Shown here piece after piece: positions 44,301 to 53,085 of a stretch of 64,000 nucleotides of DNA (its first letter is position 1; each line of letters starts with the position of its first letter). Source of the stretch: Rossellomorea aquimaris. GTDB lineage: Bacteria > Bacillota > Bacilli > Bacillales > Bacillaceae_B. The stretch is taken from NCBI RefSeq assembly GCF_000935355.1, contig NZ_JXZC01000007.1, forward strand, positions 124,001-188,000, read 5' to 3'. The notes beneath the pieces are model-generated. The model saw only the letters and a program-made list of their open reading frames with translations, was not told the origin of the DNA and ran no database searches. The translations under genes and the position numbers were made by a program.

Positions 44301-45917
44301 CTTTGCTTCTTTGAAAATCGTGATGGAGGAACCGATCTTAATCCATGGCTGTTCGATCCAGCCAAAACCCTTTTCCCCCTGAATGCCCGGGATATGTGTC
44401 AAAGCAGGCTGCGGGGAGGACCCTAACGTGACATCCACGATCAAACCTGTTTCCTCTTCGATTTCTTTTGCCACTTTTTGAAGGGCGGCTTCACTTTCTT
44501 CATTGAAGGTGTCGACCCCCTTCACGTTGACACGTACGGCTGAGATGGGTTTATCCCCGAGAACATGAGCTGCCGCATCCAGTGTCGTCAACATCAAAGG
44601 AGGCTTCGTCAGGAAACCATAAGGATTGTTAACAGGCCTCATCGTGACGGGTGGATTGACGGGATCCCCCTTCTCATCTAATACCCAGCTGGCTTTCGAA
44701 GGAAAGTACGTTTCGACGGGCAGTTCCGTCAAGGGATCTTTCGAAATGTTCAGCTTCTGGGCATCAAAGATCCCGATGTAGTCCAGTCGAAGCCGCGGCC
44801 AGCTTGAGCTATCCTCTCCGAACGTCTCGACCGGCCTGTACGCCTGATCGACTGTTAGAAGAGAATCCTCCGGTAAGCTGTATGGTTCCACTTCGTAACT
44901 GAATGCCCATCTTTCCCTAAATGGGCTCGTCACCGGCTTGTATTCCACCGGAGACGGCTTTAGGACCATCCAGCTCATACCTCCCAAACCTGATTCGAAA
45001 CTTGGGTTCATGACGGCATTGACGATTTTTTTGTGCGCTTCCCCTGTCGTGAAACTCCTTTCTTCCACGACACTCCCTGTTTGCTCCTCTAAATATTTCT
45101 CCCCGCCATTTTTCTTTACTTTTTCCATCGTTGCATCCTGATTGTCGGGATCAAATGGCATATCGAGTTTTTCCACTGTATAGCGGATTTTCCCATCAAC
45201 GAATTCACGGTTGCTTAAAATGACCGGTATAGACGTATCAGTCAAGCTATCTCCAATAGGTATGTCCATGACTTCATCATTCTCTGAAAAATACCGGCTC
45301 CCTTTTCCAGCAACCATAGCATTGTCGAGTCCGACAAGCTTCGCTTCCTGTTCGGGATCGATCCCTGCAACGAGGACCTGTGTACCGTAGGATAATTCAC
45401 CTAGTGACTCACCAACCCCATATGCCGGGTCCATCGAATACTGTCCGCCCCCGACTGTAAAATAATAGTTCCCGTCGTTGACCTCCGCTTTCGCCCCGGT
45501 CTGAACCGTTTCTATTTGCTTCAACCGGTAAATACCCGGCTCTGTTATGTTTACCTCTCCCATTTGAACGTCGTTGAATACATACCCCAACATAGAGATG
45601 GGCGCTGCAATATTTACATCGTCCATTCCCTTGATCACTTCGTATTGTTCAAGAGTGATGCCTCCGTCGAGCCCACTCAAATAGTTCGGTTCCAATAGAT
45701 TCATATCTTCCGTGACACTTCTTGAGTCAGGCGGCCTCACAACCATGTGATAGGAAGATTTCCATCTTTTCTGCAACTCATTCACAATTGTTCCATTATT
45801 CGTCTGGGTCATCCCGACGAGATAACTCAGTCCGACACTTAAAAGAAGGACTCCTATGATCAACAGAATGAACCGCTGCTTGTTACGCCACCACGTATTC
45901 CATATAAAGCGGATCAC
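41370..45917 (-). CDS. ABC transporter permease fused to an M1-family metallopeptidase
   Basis: A 1515-residue membrane protein. Residues 1-850 are an FtsX/MacB-like permease: N-terminal helix, large extracytoplasmic region, two groups of helices (about 535-660 and 690-840). A further membrane helix (about 868-888) leads to a Glu/Lys-rich linker, a beta-rich segment and a C-terminal M1 domain with GDMEYSN and HEIAHQW...DES (zinc ligands about His1376, His1380, Glu1399), the standard HExxH-x18-E. The peptidase would face outside. It overlaps the ATPase gene upstream by four bases, so the two form one transporter. It may process exported peptides; the substrate is unknown. Confidence 0.85.
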   Translation of the reverse strand: MIRFIWNTWWRNKQRFILLIIGVLLLSVGLSYLVGMTQTNNGTIVNELQKRWKSSYHMVVRPPDSRSVTEDMNLLEPNYLSGLDGGITLEQYEVIKGMDDVNIAAPISMLGYVFNDVQMGEVNITEPGIYRLKQIETVQTGAKAEVNDGNYYFTVGGGQYSMDPAYGVGESLGELSYGTQVLVAGIDPEQEAKLVGLDNAMVAGKGSRYFSENDEVMDIPIGDSLTDTSIPVILSNREFVDGKIRYTVEKLDMPFDPDNQDATMEKVKKNGGEKYLEEQTGSVVEERSFTTGEAHKKIVNAVMNPSFESGLGGMSWMVLKPSPVEYKPVTSPFRERWAFSYEVEPYSLPEDSLLTVDQAYRPVETFGEDSSSWPRLRLDYIGIFDAQKLNISKDPLTELPVETYFPSKASWVLDEKGDPVNPPVTMRPVNNPYGFLTKPPLMLTTLDAAAHVLGDKPISAVRVNVKGVDTFNEESEAALQKVAKEIEEETGLIVDVTLGSSPQPALTHIPGIQGEKGFGWIEQPWIKIGSSITIFKEAKLGVSGVVGSVILVAIVYVFSSNLIMMYARKKEFAVLLSLGWRPNQLSRLLLLEALLLGMVVSLISWLILAWFSVASELETSYIRVAVIGLIGLTIYTAGALIPAYLVKKIRPYEAMRSGEISLHHKRVARSESVVGMAINSMVSRWKRTFLSVVSMGLPTGLLVFYLFITFRLKGVMYTTWLGEYVAMEVSTMHYVAMGIALSIAILTTAEIIWQNVAERQPEISVFKALGWKNGTVRMLVILEGIFSGALAGVVGLLFAFTLVWKVYGNFPFTLWWIYGAALSIPVVTGIIAAVLPAGKAANTPPCQGLNGGYSNDKKVEKQFKYILSAAAVVILLGVMTLVGKGIPEVQKVETANVASPVKEQGTEGKTTSVFAPEKKEETEPQKDAPLAFLKAKELAGKQAELGEKLDLDQQTILIESPSKTPRELKAKKKHQLITIPVTWDIKYSDPNSNSLSFKPGAYFLLDEKEKKYYPMKTDIVDALNYRGGRLKFPGRVTALLTFEVPDKYERFLISGRIPDHFKDVVADLTSEDLRKNREPYTLKETGVSPGATGDYTMKLKMDREKKWTVETDIRVTNHSEKAFENIGFYFIPNAFTGKSKPDFLKDHAETSIHSINSTGKDLQYSLDGNQLLVDLDEKLKPGETKSISIDYSLKLPEDGLRLSQKGEDFFLAQWYPMLATYQDGWEIEPFDPKGESYDTTYGNYHVSFETPGEYLVASSGEDGLEKPMNKGEIEGGSIRDFYLAFLNPDEWEQKTKKVKVGMYRNVAIRAFMKKEQDFIMDDVLKKAADSFLFYHDNIGENPTGELDLIANNGDMEYSNIVEISGDPDGYEHPLFHEIAHQWFYQGVANNPYRDAWLDESFAELLSAYYLAYAYKDEGKAFAFSNQVLNTEKPEKFLNTPLDEFQRNYISTVYGKGPNLLNDFFENNGGRTEALNFLSAYYKEYQYKHVDTDTFAQFFEEYYEGSQKEFLTGWLQ

Positions 45918-46606
45918 AGGGCTCCCACCATCCGATCAGATATAACCCTGCCATCCTTCATCTCAATGATTCGGTCGGCTTTCAGAGCAAGTTCAGCGTC
46001 ATGTGTGACAAAGATGACACCACAGCCTTTTTCCTTATTGAGTGACTTAATGATTTGAAAGATAATATCCCCTGTTTCCGTATCCAGGTTGCCTGTCGGT
46101 TCATCGGCCAACAGCCACTTAGGTTCGTGTACCAATGCCCGCGCAATCGCGACCCTCTGCTGCTGTCCTCCAGACAGTTGTGAAGGAAGGGAATGCAGCT
46201 TATCACCAAGCCCTACGGATTCCAGTAATTCTCTCGCCCGCTGTTTTTTATCATACGGAACTTTCCTTGAGAAAAGAGGTGCCATCACATTTTCCATTGC
46301 TGTCATCGTAGGGATCAAATGGAATTGTTGAAAGATGAAACCGATGTTCTCAAACCTGAAATCCGCCATCTCCCTCTGACTGAATTCAGTGACATCCTTT
46401 GACTCAAATAAGATATTTCCTCCTGTCGGACGGTCCAACGTCCCGATCACACTCAATAGCGTTGACTTTCCAGAACCTGATGACCCTACCACTGAGACAA
46501 ATTCCCCTTGTTGAAACTCTGCCGTTACATTCAATAAAGCGTTCGTCTCCACACCTTCACCTATATATATCTTAGATACCCCATCAACCTTGACCCCAAT
46601 AACCAT
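45914..46606 (-). CDS. ABC transporter ATPase partner of the permease-M1 fusion
   Basis: A 230-residue MacB/LolD-type ATPase: Walker [11 protein letters not shown]-loop [10 protein letters not shown], signature [15 protein letters not shown], Walker [12 protein letters not shown], switch FVTHD. It drives the fused permease, with which it overlaps by four bases (ATGA-type coupling). ATPases of this group do mechanotransmission rather than classical transport in several known systems. Confidence 0.88.
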   Translation of the reverse strand: MVIGVKVDGVSKIYIGEGVETNALLNVTAEFQQGEFVSVVGSSGSGKSTLLSVIGTLDRPTGGNILFESKDVTEFSQREMADFRFENIGFIFQQFHLIPTMTAMENVMAPLFSRKVPYDKKQRARELLESVGLGDKLHSLPSQLSGGQQQRVAIARALVHEPKWLLADEPTGNLDTETGDIIFQIIKSLNKEKGCGVIFVTHDAELALKADRIIEMKDGRVISDRMVGAL

Positions 46607-46687
46607 CCAAAAGCCCCCATGTTTTTGAATTTTTTAACAATTATAACAGAAATAGTACAAATGCATGACAAATATTTGAAGACATAT

Positions 46688-46700
46688 AAGGGACGGACCT
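46688..46700. repeat. solo arm of the GAGGGACGGACC palindrome
   Basis: AAGGGACGGACCT followed by T6, without a partner arm, in the divergent 5' region between the ABC ATPase and the DUF488 gene. Confidence 0.7.
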
Positions 46701-46808
46701 TTTTTGTTTGGATGAAGGGGCTATAAATATGGATGAGTATTCCTAGATTTCTAATCGTTGCTTCTTCCCCCATCCCCATTTATCCTGAGAATAGAAGGAG
46801 GGTTTACG

Positions 46809-47165
46809 ATGTCTATCATTTTGAAAAGAATCTATGATGAACCTCCCCGATTAGGAGGTCACCGAATCTTGATCGACCGTGTCTGGCCCCGTGGAATATC
46901 AAAAGAGGATGCCGATCTGGACGCTTGGATGAAGGAGATTACGCCAAGTCCGTCTCTGAGAAAATGGTTCAATCATGATCCCGAAAAGTTCGAGGAGTTT
47001 AAACAAGCCTACAAAGATGAAATCAAGCAAGACGATAAAAAACAAAGTAAGTTGCAAGAACTAAAAGAAATGGCGACAAATGAACGCTTAGTCCTTCTCT
47101 ACGGTGCAAAAGATGAGCGTCATAATCATGCCGTTGTTTTAAAAGAGATGTTAGAGGATTTTTAA
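46809..47165 (+). CDS. DUF488-family protein
   Basis: A 118-residue protein with the family signature RLGGHRILIDRVWPRGISKEDADLDAWMKEITPSPSLRKWF. DUF488 proteins are of uncertain function; some lie near heme or redox genes. ATG 46809 with AAGGAGGG upstream is chosen over the longer open frame. Followed by palindrome copy 9. Confidence 0.82.
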   Translation: MSIILKRIYDEPPRLGGHRILIDRVWPRGISKEDADLDAWMKEITPSPSLRKWFNHDPEKFEEFKQAYKDEIKQDDKKQSKLQELKEMATNERLVLLYGAKDERHNHAVVLKEMLEDF

Positions 47166-47184
47166 TCTGTGAGGGACAATCTTT

Positions 47185-47254
47185 GAGGGACGGACCTCTA
47201 CACGTTTAAAACACCATTTAAATGGCTATTTGAACGTTTAGAGGTCCGTCCCTC
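47185..47254. repeat. GAGGGACGGACC palindrome, copy 9
   Basis: 16-base perfect arms (GAGGGACGGACCTCTA / TAGAGGTCCGTCCCTC) that continue as imperfect complement (ACGTTTAAA / TTTGAACGT). An extra GAGGGAC stands just before it at 47171. It lies between the stops of two convergent genes. Confidence 0.85.
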
Positions 47255-47262
47255 ACTGCATC

Positions 47263-47772
47263 CTAAATCTGTTTATAGTAAATGATCGTTGCTTCTAATT
47301 CCCCGAAAGGTGACGCTGCGTAGTCAGGAATCCGTCCACCCTGAAGAAATCCGAGGGAAGTATATAAGTGATTTGAGGATGCTCCCTCTACCGTATCAAG
47401 TACAAGCAAGGTCCGTCCCTCCTCTTTCGCTCTTTCTTCCGCCTTTTGCATGAGCCTGCGGGCAATCCCCTTTTGACGGAATTGAGGGTGTACCATCATC
47501 TTAGCGATTTCCGCTCTATTTTTCCCGTTCTGCTTCGCACATAGATGGATTTGTACCGTTCCTACAATTTGATTTTCCATTTTTGATACTAATAGAATGA
47601 TGGTTTGATCGAGTGCATTTTGCCAGTAGTCCATCGCTGTTGATCGGTCAAGCGGTGATAAGAAACCAATCGACGCCCCATCATCCACTACACTTATTAA
47701 AAGCTCGGAAAGTTCACCTAAATGACTTTCAATCATTGTCAGTTCTTCAATTGCTTGATTCATAACCAACAT
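47263..47772 (-). CDS. GNAT-family N-acetyltransferase containing a palindrome-arm sequence
   Basis: A 169-residue acetyltransferase with the acetyl-CoA loop FRQKGIARRLMQKAEERA and motif LLVLDT, then SNHLYTSLGF. The codons for EGRTL are GAG GGA CGG ACC TTG, an exact 12-base match to the palindrome arm; this is also a common GNAT residue pattern, so chance is possible. ATG 47772 has GAGGTGAT five bases upstream; ATG 47763 is an alternative. Substrate unknown. Confidence 0.75.
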   Translation of the reverse strand: MLVMNQAIEELTMIESHLGELSELLISVVDDGASIGFLSPLDRSTAMDYWQNALDQTIILLVSKMENQIVGTVQIHLCAKQNGKNRAEIAKMMVHPQFRQKGIARRLMQKAEERAKEEGRTLLVLDTVEGASSNHLYTSLGFLQGGRIPDYAASPFGELEATIIYYKQI

Positions 47773-47951
47773 TATCACCTCACGAATGTACATAGTTACA
47801 CTTCTATATTTCATTAAAAAATCCAACTGCTGCAACCGGATTGTCAGGTTATGTGACAAACTTTTCTCAGCAGCATAGCCTTCAGATAATATAATCAAAT
47901 TATAACGAGAATCCCATCTTAAATCTAACTTATTTTGGAAAATATGTACTT

Positions 47952-47999
47952 TTGTTATATTATATATAGAACAATTCTGTTATACTAAACATATAACAA
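47952..47999. promoter_or_regulatory. operator/promoter of the YtrA-type GntR operon
   Basis: Nested inverted repeats TTGTTATAT (47952-47960) with ATATAACAA (47991-47999), and GTTATA-N7-TATAAC (47979-47997). The inner repeat covers a TATACT -10. This suits autorepression by the gene that starts at 48015. Confidence 0.65.
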
Positions 48000-48014
48000 A
48001 TAGGAGGTGAAACC

Positions 48015-48398
48015 TTGTTTATCCAAATTGAACCTCAATCAGACGTACCGATCTATGCTCAAGTGAGAAATGGCATTATGGAGGGGATTGTTCGTGGCGA
48101 GTTATTGCCTGGCGACGTGCTTCCATCCGTCCGTGCCCTTGCCGCTGACCTCGGTGTGAATATGCATACGGTGAATAAAAGCTATCATGAATTGGAGAGC
48201 AAGGGTGTGATTCGGATTGTTCCTAAGTCAGGGGCTGTTATTTGTCCACCTTCTGTGGATGGGATTGCTTCTTCAAGAATTGATCAGATTTCAGGTGAAC
48301 TGCGACCGATTTTGGTGGAATCCATTGTGTTGGGAATGACAGAAGGTGATATTCAAACGTTAGTAAAATCGATTATTTCAAACGTTAAGGGGGAATAA
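48015..48398 (+). CDS. GntR-family (YtrA subfamily) regulator
   Basis: 127 residues: a GntR winged helix (VPIYAQVRNGIMEGIVRGELLPGDVLPSVRALAADLGVNMHTVNKSYHELESKGVI) and a short helical dimerisation tail, the YtrA pattern. The start is TTG 48015 with AGGAGGTG upstream. It lies four bases before a DUF1648 membrane protein gene, which it presumably regulates together with itself. Confidence 0.85.
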   Translation: MFIQIEPQSDVPIYAQVRNGIMEGIVRGELLPGDVLPSVRALAADLGVNMHTVNKSYHELESKGVIRIVPKSGAVICPPSVDGIASSRIDQISGELRPILVESIVLGMTEGDIQTLVKSIISNVKGE

Positions 48399-48402
48399 GT
48401 TT

Positions 48403-49506
48403 ATGGAAATGACACTTTTAATTGTCACGGTCGGGTTTCTAATGGTGATGCAAATGGCCATTCCTTTTATCGTTAAACGGACGGTGGTCTTCGGTGTAAC
48501 GATCCCTGTTGACGAAATACGAAACGGGCAATTACTCCGATACAAAAAAATCTATGCTGTATCAACATTTCTCATTTCAATTCTGATAGTATCTCTATAT
48601 TTTGCATGGGCAACGAGCAATACACCTACAGATCATCACCTCATCTTTGCAGGGCTAATTCTTCCATTCTTGATCCTTTTCATATCCTTATCACTGTATT
48701 TTTATTTTCATGTAAAAGTAACAGGGCTTAAACAGCGGGAACAGTGGTTCAAAGATCGCAAGCAGGTAAAGGTCTCAGAATTGAACATTCGTACGAAAGA
48801 TGAAATGCTTCCTTGGATAATGTTTACGATTCCAATAATCATTACTGTTGGATTGATTGTGTTTACATTAGTGAACTACAGTTCTTTCCCTGATCAGATT
48901 CCTGTACACTGGGGCCCCGATGGACAACCGGATTCATTCACACCAAAAAGCTACTTATCTGTCCTGACATTGCCTTTTGTACTGTTAACAATGAGTTTCA
49001 TGTTTCTGGGGATCAATGAATTAACAAGAAACTCCGGTATTAAGTTGAGTGCCGGGAATGTGAAAGCATCCCGAATCCGGCAATTGCGTTTGCGAAAATA
49101 CACAAGCTGGCTATTGTTTTTCATCTCCATTCTCATATCCATGCTGTTCACATTCTTACAGTTTACCACTCTCTATGAAAACAGTGTCAGCGATTTAGTG
49201 ATCATCATCATGCCGCTTGCCTTCTCAGCCCTCGTTTTGATAGGGACGGTCCTGCTGGCTGTCAAAGTAGGCAAAAAAGATTCGGACTTTGACATGGAAG
49301 TGATCGATGAAGCTTCCGGTGAAACGATTAACGCGGATGATGACCAATACTGGAAGGGCGGACTCATCTACTTCAACCCAAACGATCCCTCCATCTTCGT
49401 TGAAAAACGCTTCGGAGTCGGCTGGACCCTGAACTTCGCCCGGCCTCTGGGCTACATCATCTTAATCGGCCCCCTGCTGGTCATACTGATTATTACACTA
49501 ATTTAA
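48403..49506 (+). CDS. DUF1648/DUF5808 membrane protein
   Basis: A 367-residue protein with about eight helices. A DUF1648 segment with its PVHWGPDGQPD motif lies at about 165-180. The C-terminal YWKGGLIYFNPNDPSIFVEKRFGVGWTLNFA matches DUF5808. DUF1648 occurs in SdpI-type immunity proteins, so an envelope or immunity role is possible but unproven. GGGGGAA before the ATG; second gene of the GntR operon; palindrome copy 10 follows 7 bases after the stop. Confidence 0.8.
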   Translation: MEMTLLIVTVGFLMVMQMAIPFIVKRTVVFGVTIPVDEIRNGQLLRYKKIYAVSTFLISILIVSLYFAWATSNTPTDHHLIFAGLILPFLILFISLSLYFYFHVKVTGLKQREQWFKDRKQVKVSELNIRTKDEMLPWIMFTIPIIITVGLIVFTLVNYSSFPDQIPVHWGPDGQPDSFTPKSYLSVLTLPFVLLTMSFMFLGINELTRNSGIKLSAGNVKASRIRQLRLRKYTSWLLFFISILISMLFTFLQFTTLYENSVSDLVIIIMPLAFSALVLIGTVLLAVKVGKKDSDFDMEVIDEASGETINADDDQYWKGGLIYFNPNDPSIFVEKRFGVGWTLNFARPLGYIILIGPLLVILIITLI

Positions 49507-49513
49507 TAGTTTT

Positions 49514-49584
49514 GAGGGACGGACCTCCTAACAGATAGCGATGGCGTAGTATCAACGTTCTTCGCGATTAGAGGTCCGTCCCTC
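49514..49584. repeat. GAGGGACGGACC palindrome, copy 10
   Basis: 14-base perfect arms (GAGGGACGGACCTC / GAGGTCCGTCCCTC), 7 bases after the DUF1648 stop. Confidence 0.85.
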
Positions 49585-49691
49585 TTACTGATTTCTCCTT
49601 CTACTAAAAAAGGCTCAATCTCTGGAAATTCGACATTTTTTATGGACAGATTGTTCGGAATACTATATAAATAGTAGATGGAAACCCGATA

Positions 49692-49705
49692 AGAAAACGT
49701 TTACA
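49692..49705. promoter_or_regulatory. CcpA cre-like site before the AgcS symporter
   Basis: AGAAAACGTTTACA matches 13 of 14 positions of TGWAARCGYTWNCW and lies 25 bases before the start codon, a roadblock position. Confidence 0.55.
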
Positions 49706-49729
49706 ACATGAGGTGACAAGGAGGATTCT

Positions 49730-51148
49730 ATGTTAGATGTGCTAGACAAGATTAATTCATTTCTATGGGGGACACCAAGTTTAGTACTGTTATTTGGGAC
49801 AGGCCTTTTCTTGACGTTTATGCTAAAAGGTCTGCAATTCCGAAAGCTATTATATGCATTTAAACTTGCTTTTACAAAAGAAGAACCATCTTCTTCTGCC
49901 GACAAATCAGAAGGGGATATCAGTAACTTCAAAACGTTGATGACGGCTTTGTCAGCAACAATTGGAAACGGAAACATTGCCGGGGTTGCAACGGCATTGA
50001 CGATCGGCGGACCCGGGGCGATCTTCTGGATGTGGGTTGTCGGCCTTCTCGGAATGGCCACAAAATACGCAGAAGCCCTGCTTGCCATGAAATACCGTGT
50101 AAAAAACAAAAACGGCGAATACTCCGGCGGGCCGATGTATTATGTAGAAAAGGGTCTCGGCAGTAAGTGGAAATGGCTTGCTGTTGCCTTCGCTTTATTC
50201 GGTGCATTCGCGGCCCTTGGAATCGGAAACAGCGTTCAGTCCAATACGATTGCTGATGTCATGACATCAAGCTTTCAAATTAACAATCTCGTAACGGGAA
50301 TCGTGTTAGCAGTCCTGACAGGTTTGATCATCTTTGGAGGGATTCAACGGATCAGTACAGTCGCCTCTTTCTTTGTACCGATCATGGCATTCCTTTACAT
50401 CGGTGGTTCAATGATCATTATCGTACTGAATTATGACATGATCATTCCGGCATTTGAAATGATTTTCTACTATGCGTTCAATCCTGTAGCTGCCGCTGGA
50501 GGTTTCACTGGAATCATTATCAGTGAAGCGATCCGCAGCGGGGTTTCACGTGGGATTTTCTCCAATGAGGCCGGACTTGGTACGGCTGCCCTGATTGCAG
50601 GTAATGCGAAAACCGATCACCCGGTTAAACAGGCCCTTGTCGCCATGACGGGTACGTTCATTGTAACAATCGTTGTTTGTACGATGACGGGTCTTGTCCT
50701 CTTGATCACAGGCTTCTGGGATCCGACAGGCGGAGCGATATCAGGTGTCGAGCATGCGCCAAGTCTTGACGGCGGGGCACTGACGAGTGCGGCATTTGGG
50801 CACGCCCTTGGTACTGTCGGGGAATACATCGTATCGTTCTCCGTCATCTTCTTCGGATTCTCGACGATCGTCGGATGGTATATGTACGGAGAGAAATGCT
50901 TTGAGTATTTGACGAATTATCGTTTCGCAAACTCATACAGACTCATTTACATTTTAGCAACCGGACTTGGTGCCGTTGCAAACCTGGAGCTCGTATGGGC
51001 ATTTGCTGATATGTCTAACGCGTTGATGATGATACCGAACCTGATTGCCCTTATTTTACTTTATAAGGTCATCGTTCGTGAAACGAATCATTACTTCAAT
51101 GAGTACTTGCCTATGATGCAAGCACAACCAAGGAAGAAAGCCAGTTAA
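49730..51148 (+). CDS. sodium/alanine-glycine symporter (AGCS family)
   Basis: A 472-residue, 11-12 helix transporter that takes up small neutral amino acids with Na+ (or H+). Family motifs: ALSATIGNGNIAGVATAL, GGPGAIFWMWVVGLLGMATKYAEA, SGGPMYYVEKGLG, RGIFSNEAGLGTAA. AAGGAGG precedes the ATG. A cre-like site upstream suggests carbon catabolite control. Strong terminator downstream. Confidence 0.9.
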   Translation: MLDVLDKINSFLWGTPSLVLLFGTGLFLTFMLKGLQFRKLLYAFKLAFTKEEPSSSADKSEGDISNFKTLMTALSATIGNGNIAGVATALTIGGPGAIFWMWVVGLLGMATKYAEALLAMKYRVKNKNGEYSGGPMYYVEKGLGSKWKWLAVAFALFGAFAALGIGNSVQSNTIADVMTSSFQINNLVTGIVLAVLTGLIIFGGIQRISTVASFFVPIMAFLYIGGSMIIIVLNYDMIIPAFEMIFYYAFNPVAAAGGFTGIIISEAIRSGVSRGIFSNEAGLGTAALIAGNAKTDHPVKQALVAMTGTFIVTIVVCTMTGLVLLITGFWDPTGGAISGVEHAPSLDGGALTSAAFGHALGTVGEYIVSFSVIFFGFSTIVGWYMYGEKCFEYLTNYRFANSYRLIYILATGLGAVANLELVWAFADMSNALMMIPNLIALILLYKVIVRETNHYFNEYLPMMQAQPRKKAS

Positions 51149-51153
51149 AAAGG

Positions 51154-51184
51154 AACCCGGCGTGATGATCACGCCGGGTTTTAT
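51154..51184 (+). terminator. intrinsic terminator after the AGCS gene
   Basis: AACCCGGCGTGAT-G-ATCACGCCGGGTT then TTTAT. Confidence 0.85.
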
Positions 51185-51186
51185 AT

Positions 51187-51714
51187 TTATAGTATGATTT
51201 CATATTTACTGTGACTGCCGTGGATTTGAGTAACTTCTTTTAATGAATATCGTTTCTGGTAATAGTGGTTCAATCCTTCGTTACTCCCGATGCAATCAAA
51301 GCGGATGATTTTCTTTCCTGCTTCTTGTGCCTCTTTTTCGATCCAATCCAGTAAAGCGGCACCTATCCCTTTTCCTGCGTGGTTTCTATGTACAACCAAT
51401 CGATGCAGATACAAAGCTTCATCTTTTGCCTCTTCTCCCCAAAGTTCCATATCCCATTCACTCGGGATATTCTCAATAGTAAAAGTAGAAATGGGTTGAC
51501 CTTCACTTTCAACAAGATAGGTCGCCCCGTTTTCAATTGAACGAAGAATCTCTTCTTTGTTTCCATCTAAATCAGTCAGATAGTAACTCCATTGCTTCGT
51601 CCTTTTTGTCTTTAACCAGGCGGCAGCATCCACTAGCAGCTCCAGAACCTTGTGTAGGTCCTCCGATTTTACCTGTGTGATTTCATAAACTTCTTTATGA
51701 AGTTTAACTCGCAT
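51187..51714 (-). CDS. GNAT-family N-acetyltransferase
   Basis: 175 residues with the acetyl-CoA loop NHAGKGIGAALLDWIEKEA and the following IIRFDCIGSNEGLNHYYQKR. ATG 51714 has GGGAG eight bases upstream; the longer frame has no site. Substrate unknown. Convergent with the AGCS gene. Confidence 0.78.
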   Translation of the reverse strand: MRVKLHKEVYEITQVKSEDLHKVLELLVDAAAWLKTKRTKQWSYYLTDLDGNKEEILRSIENGATYLVESEGQPISTFTIENIPSEWDMELWGEEAKDEALYLHRLVVHRNHAGKGIGAALLDWIEKEAQEAGKKIIRFDCIGSNEGLNHYYQKRYSLKEVTQIHGSHSKYEIIL

Positions 51715-51959
51715 GGTCTTTTCTCCCTTCCCCATTAGGCATAATAACCATTCATCCTTTATTTGGACAAAAGCGTTGACCATTCCTTCATTTCAAAAAA
51801 ACTAAATCATGTTTAAGTAAGGAATAGAAAAGGAATTACCATTAACATCCTTATTGATCAATATATGTTTGATTAATAGCGTATAGAGGATTGTTTGGTC
51901 TTAAGTTCATCCAGGGTCACTCAAATATTTTTACTTACTACTTCTTTAGGAGGGACACA

Positions 51960-52829
51960 ATGAAATTTGCAGGTACAGGTTTAGTTATCCTAGCCGCTAT
52001 ATGCTGGGGAATCAGCGGGGGGATTGCAGATATTTTAATGGACAAGGGTTGGGATCCTCTTGTGATTTCATTTTACCGGGGGGGAGTCGGACTCATATGT
52101 TTTTTTGTGTGGTACCTCCTTCGCTTTAAACAAAATGGGGGCATCTCTGCTCGTTTATTCTTATGGGCTTTATTTGCGGGTGTCGGTGTTGCTGGAAATT
52201 TCACGTTTTATTTTCTAAGTATCCAAGCTTCAAGCGTTGCTGTTGCTGCTACATTAATGTACACCGCACCTGTCTTCGTACTTTTAGTCTCCTTTTTATT
52301 ACGACTAGAAAATTCTACGTGGTTTAAATGGGCCTGTATTACTGGTGTTCTATTGGGAATCATCCTGCTTACAGGTGCCTACAATCCTGAATCGATTTCG
52401 GGGAGTTTTTTTGGGGTGGCAGCGGGGCTTGCTGCGGGGCTTTCCTATGCTTTGTTTATATTCGGATTTAAAAATGCCTCTTCTATCGGAAACCCGCAAA
52501 CCACGTTAACCATTGCATTTTTTTCATTTTGTCTCATCCTTTTTCTCTTTACAAACAAGGGTGAAGCGGCAGCTGTGTTGGCGTCAAATGACATAGGATG
52601 GTTTTTACTATTAGGGATTCTCGGGGCTGGACTTTCATTCATATTGTATGTGACTGGGATACGGTGGACTACCCCGGCAACTGCTTCGATGGTCGCTATG
52701 GTAGAGCCGGTGACAGCTTCATTATTTGGCGTTCTGGTTATCGGGGATCACTTGACCCCCATTCAGATTTTTGGCATAGTAGTCATCCTTGTTACGATCA
52801 CCCTTCTTAGTATGAAGCAGTCCGACTGA
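51960..52829 (+). CDS. EamA/DMT-superfamily transporter
   Basis: A 289-residue, ten-helix protein with two EamA repeats (AAICWGISGGIADILMDKGW... and the second beginning near 145). It is distinct from the EamA gene near 16 kb. AGGAGGGA precedes ATG 51960. Function probably export of a small metabolite; no context clue. Confidence 0.8.
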   Translation: MKFAGTGLVILAAICWGISGGIADILMDKGWDPLVISFYRGGVGLICFFVWYLLRFKQNGGISARLFLWALFAGVGVAGNFTFYFLSIQASSVAVAATLMYTAPVFVLLVSFLLRLENSTWFKWACITGVLLGIILLTGAYNPESISGSFFGVAAGLAAGLSYALFIFGFKNASSIGNPQTTLTIAFFSFCLILFLFTNKGEAAAVLASNDIGWFLLLGILGAGLSFILYVTGIRWTTPATASMVAMVEPVTASLFGVLVIGDHLTPIQIFGIVVILVTITLLSMKQSD

Positions 52830-52999
52830 GAAAGTTTATCTCCTCTAACCGAATTCATTCCATCTTATTTATTTTAGTGAGGCAGAATTCTCTCATAAAA
52901 AATTAGAAAGGCAGCATATACTCTCCACTGACGTCCTTTTGCCTTTGGAATATGAATGGTTTCACCAATAAAAAGTGGAAAAAACCATGATATAGAAAT

Positions 53000-53034
53000 A
53001 AACGTCCTGTGCCAATGCACAGGACGTTCTTAAT
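53000..53034 (-). terminator. intrinsic terminator of the lectin-like gene
   Basis: AACGTCCTGTGC...GCACAGGACGTT, followed on the minus strand by TATTT. Confidence 0.75.
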
Positions 53035-53085
53035 GTTAGTTATTTGATTAGCACGGATTATATACTCACAGGACGGTTTCCTTTA

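Noticed and set aside
48951-49367. Minus-strand frames opposite the DUF1648 gene
   Set aside because: Shadows without start signals.
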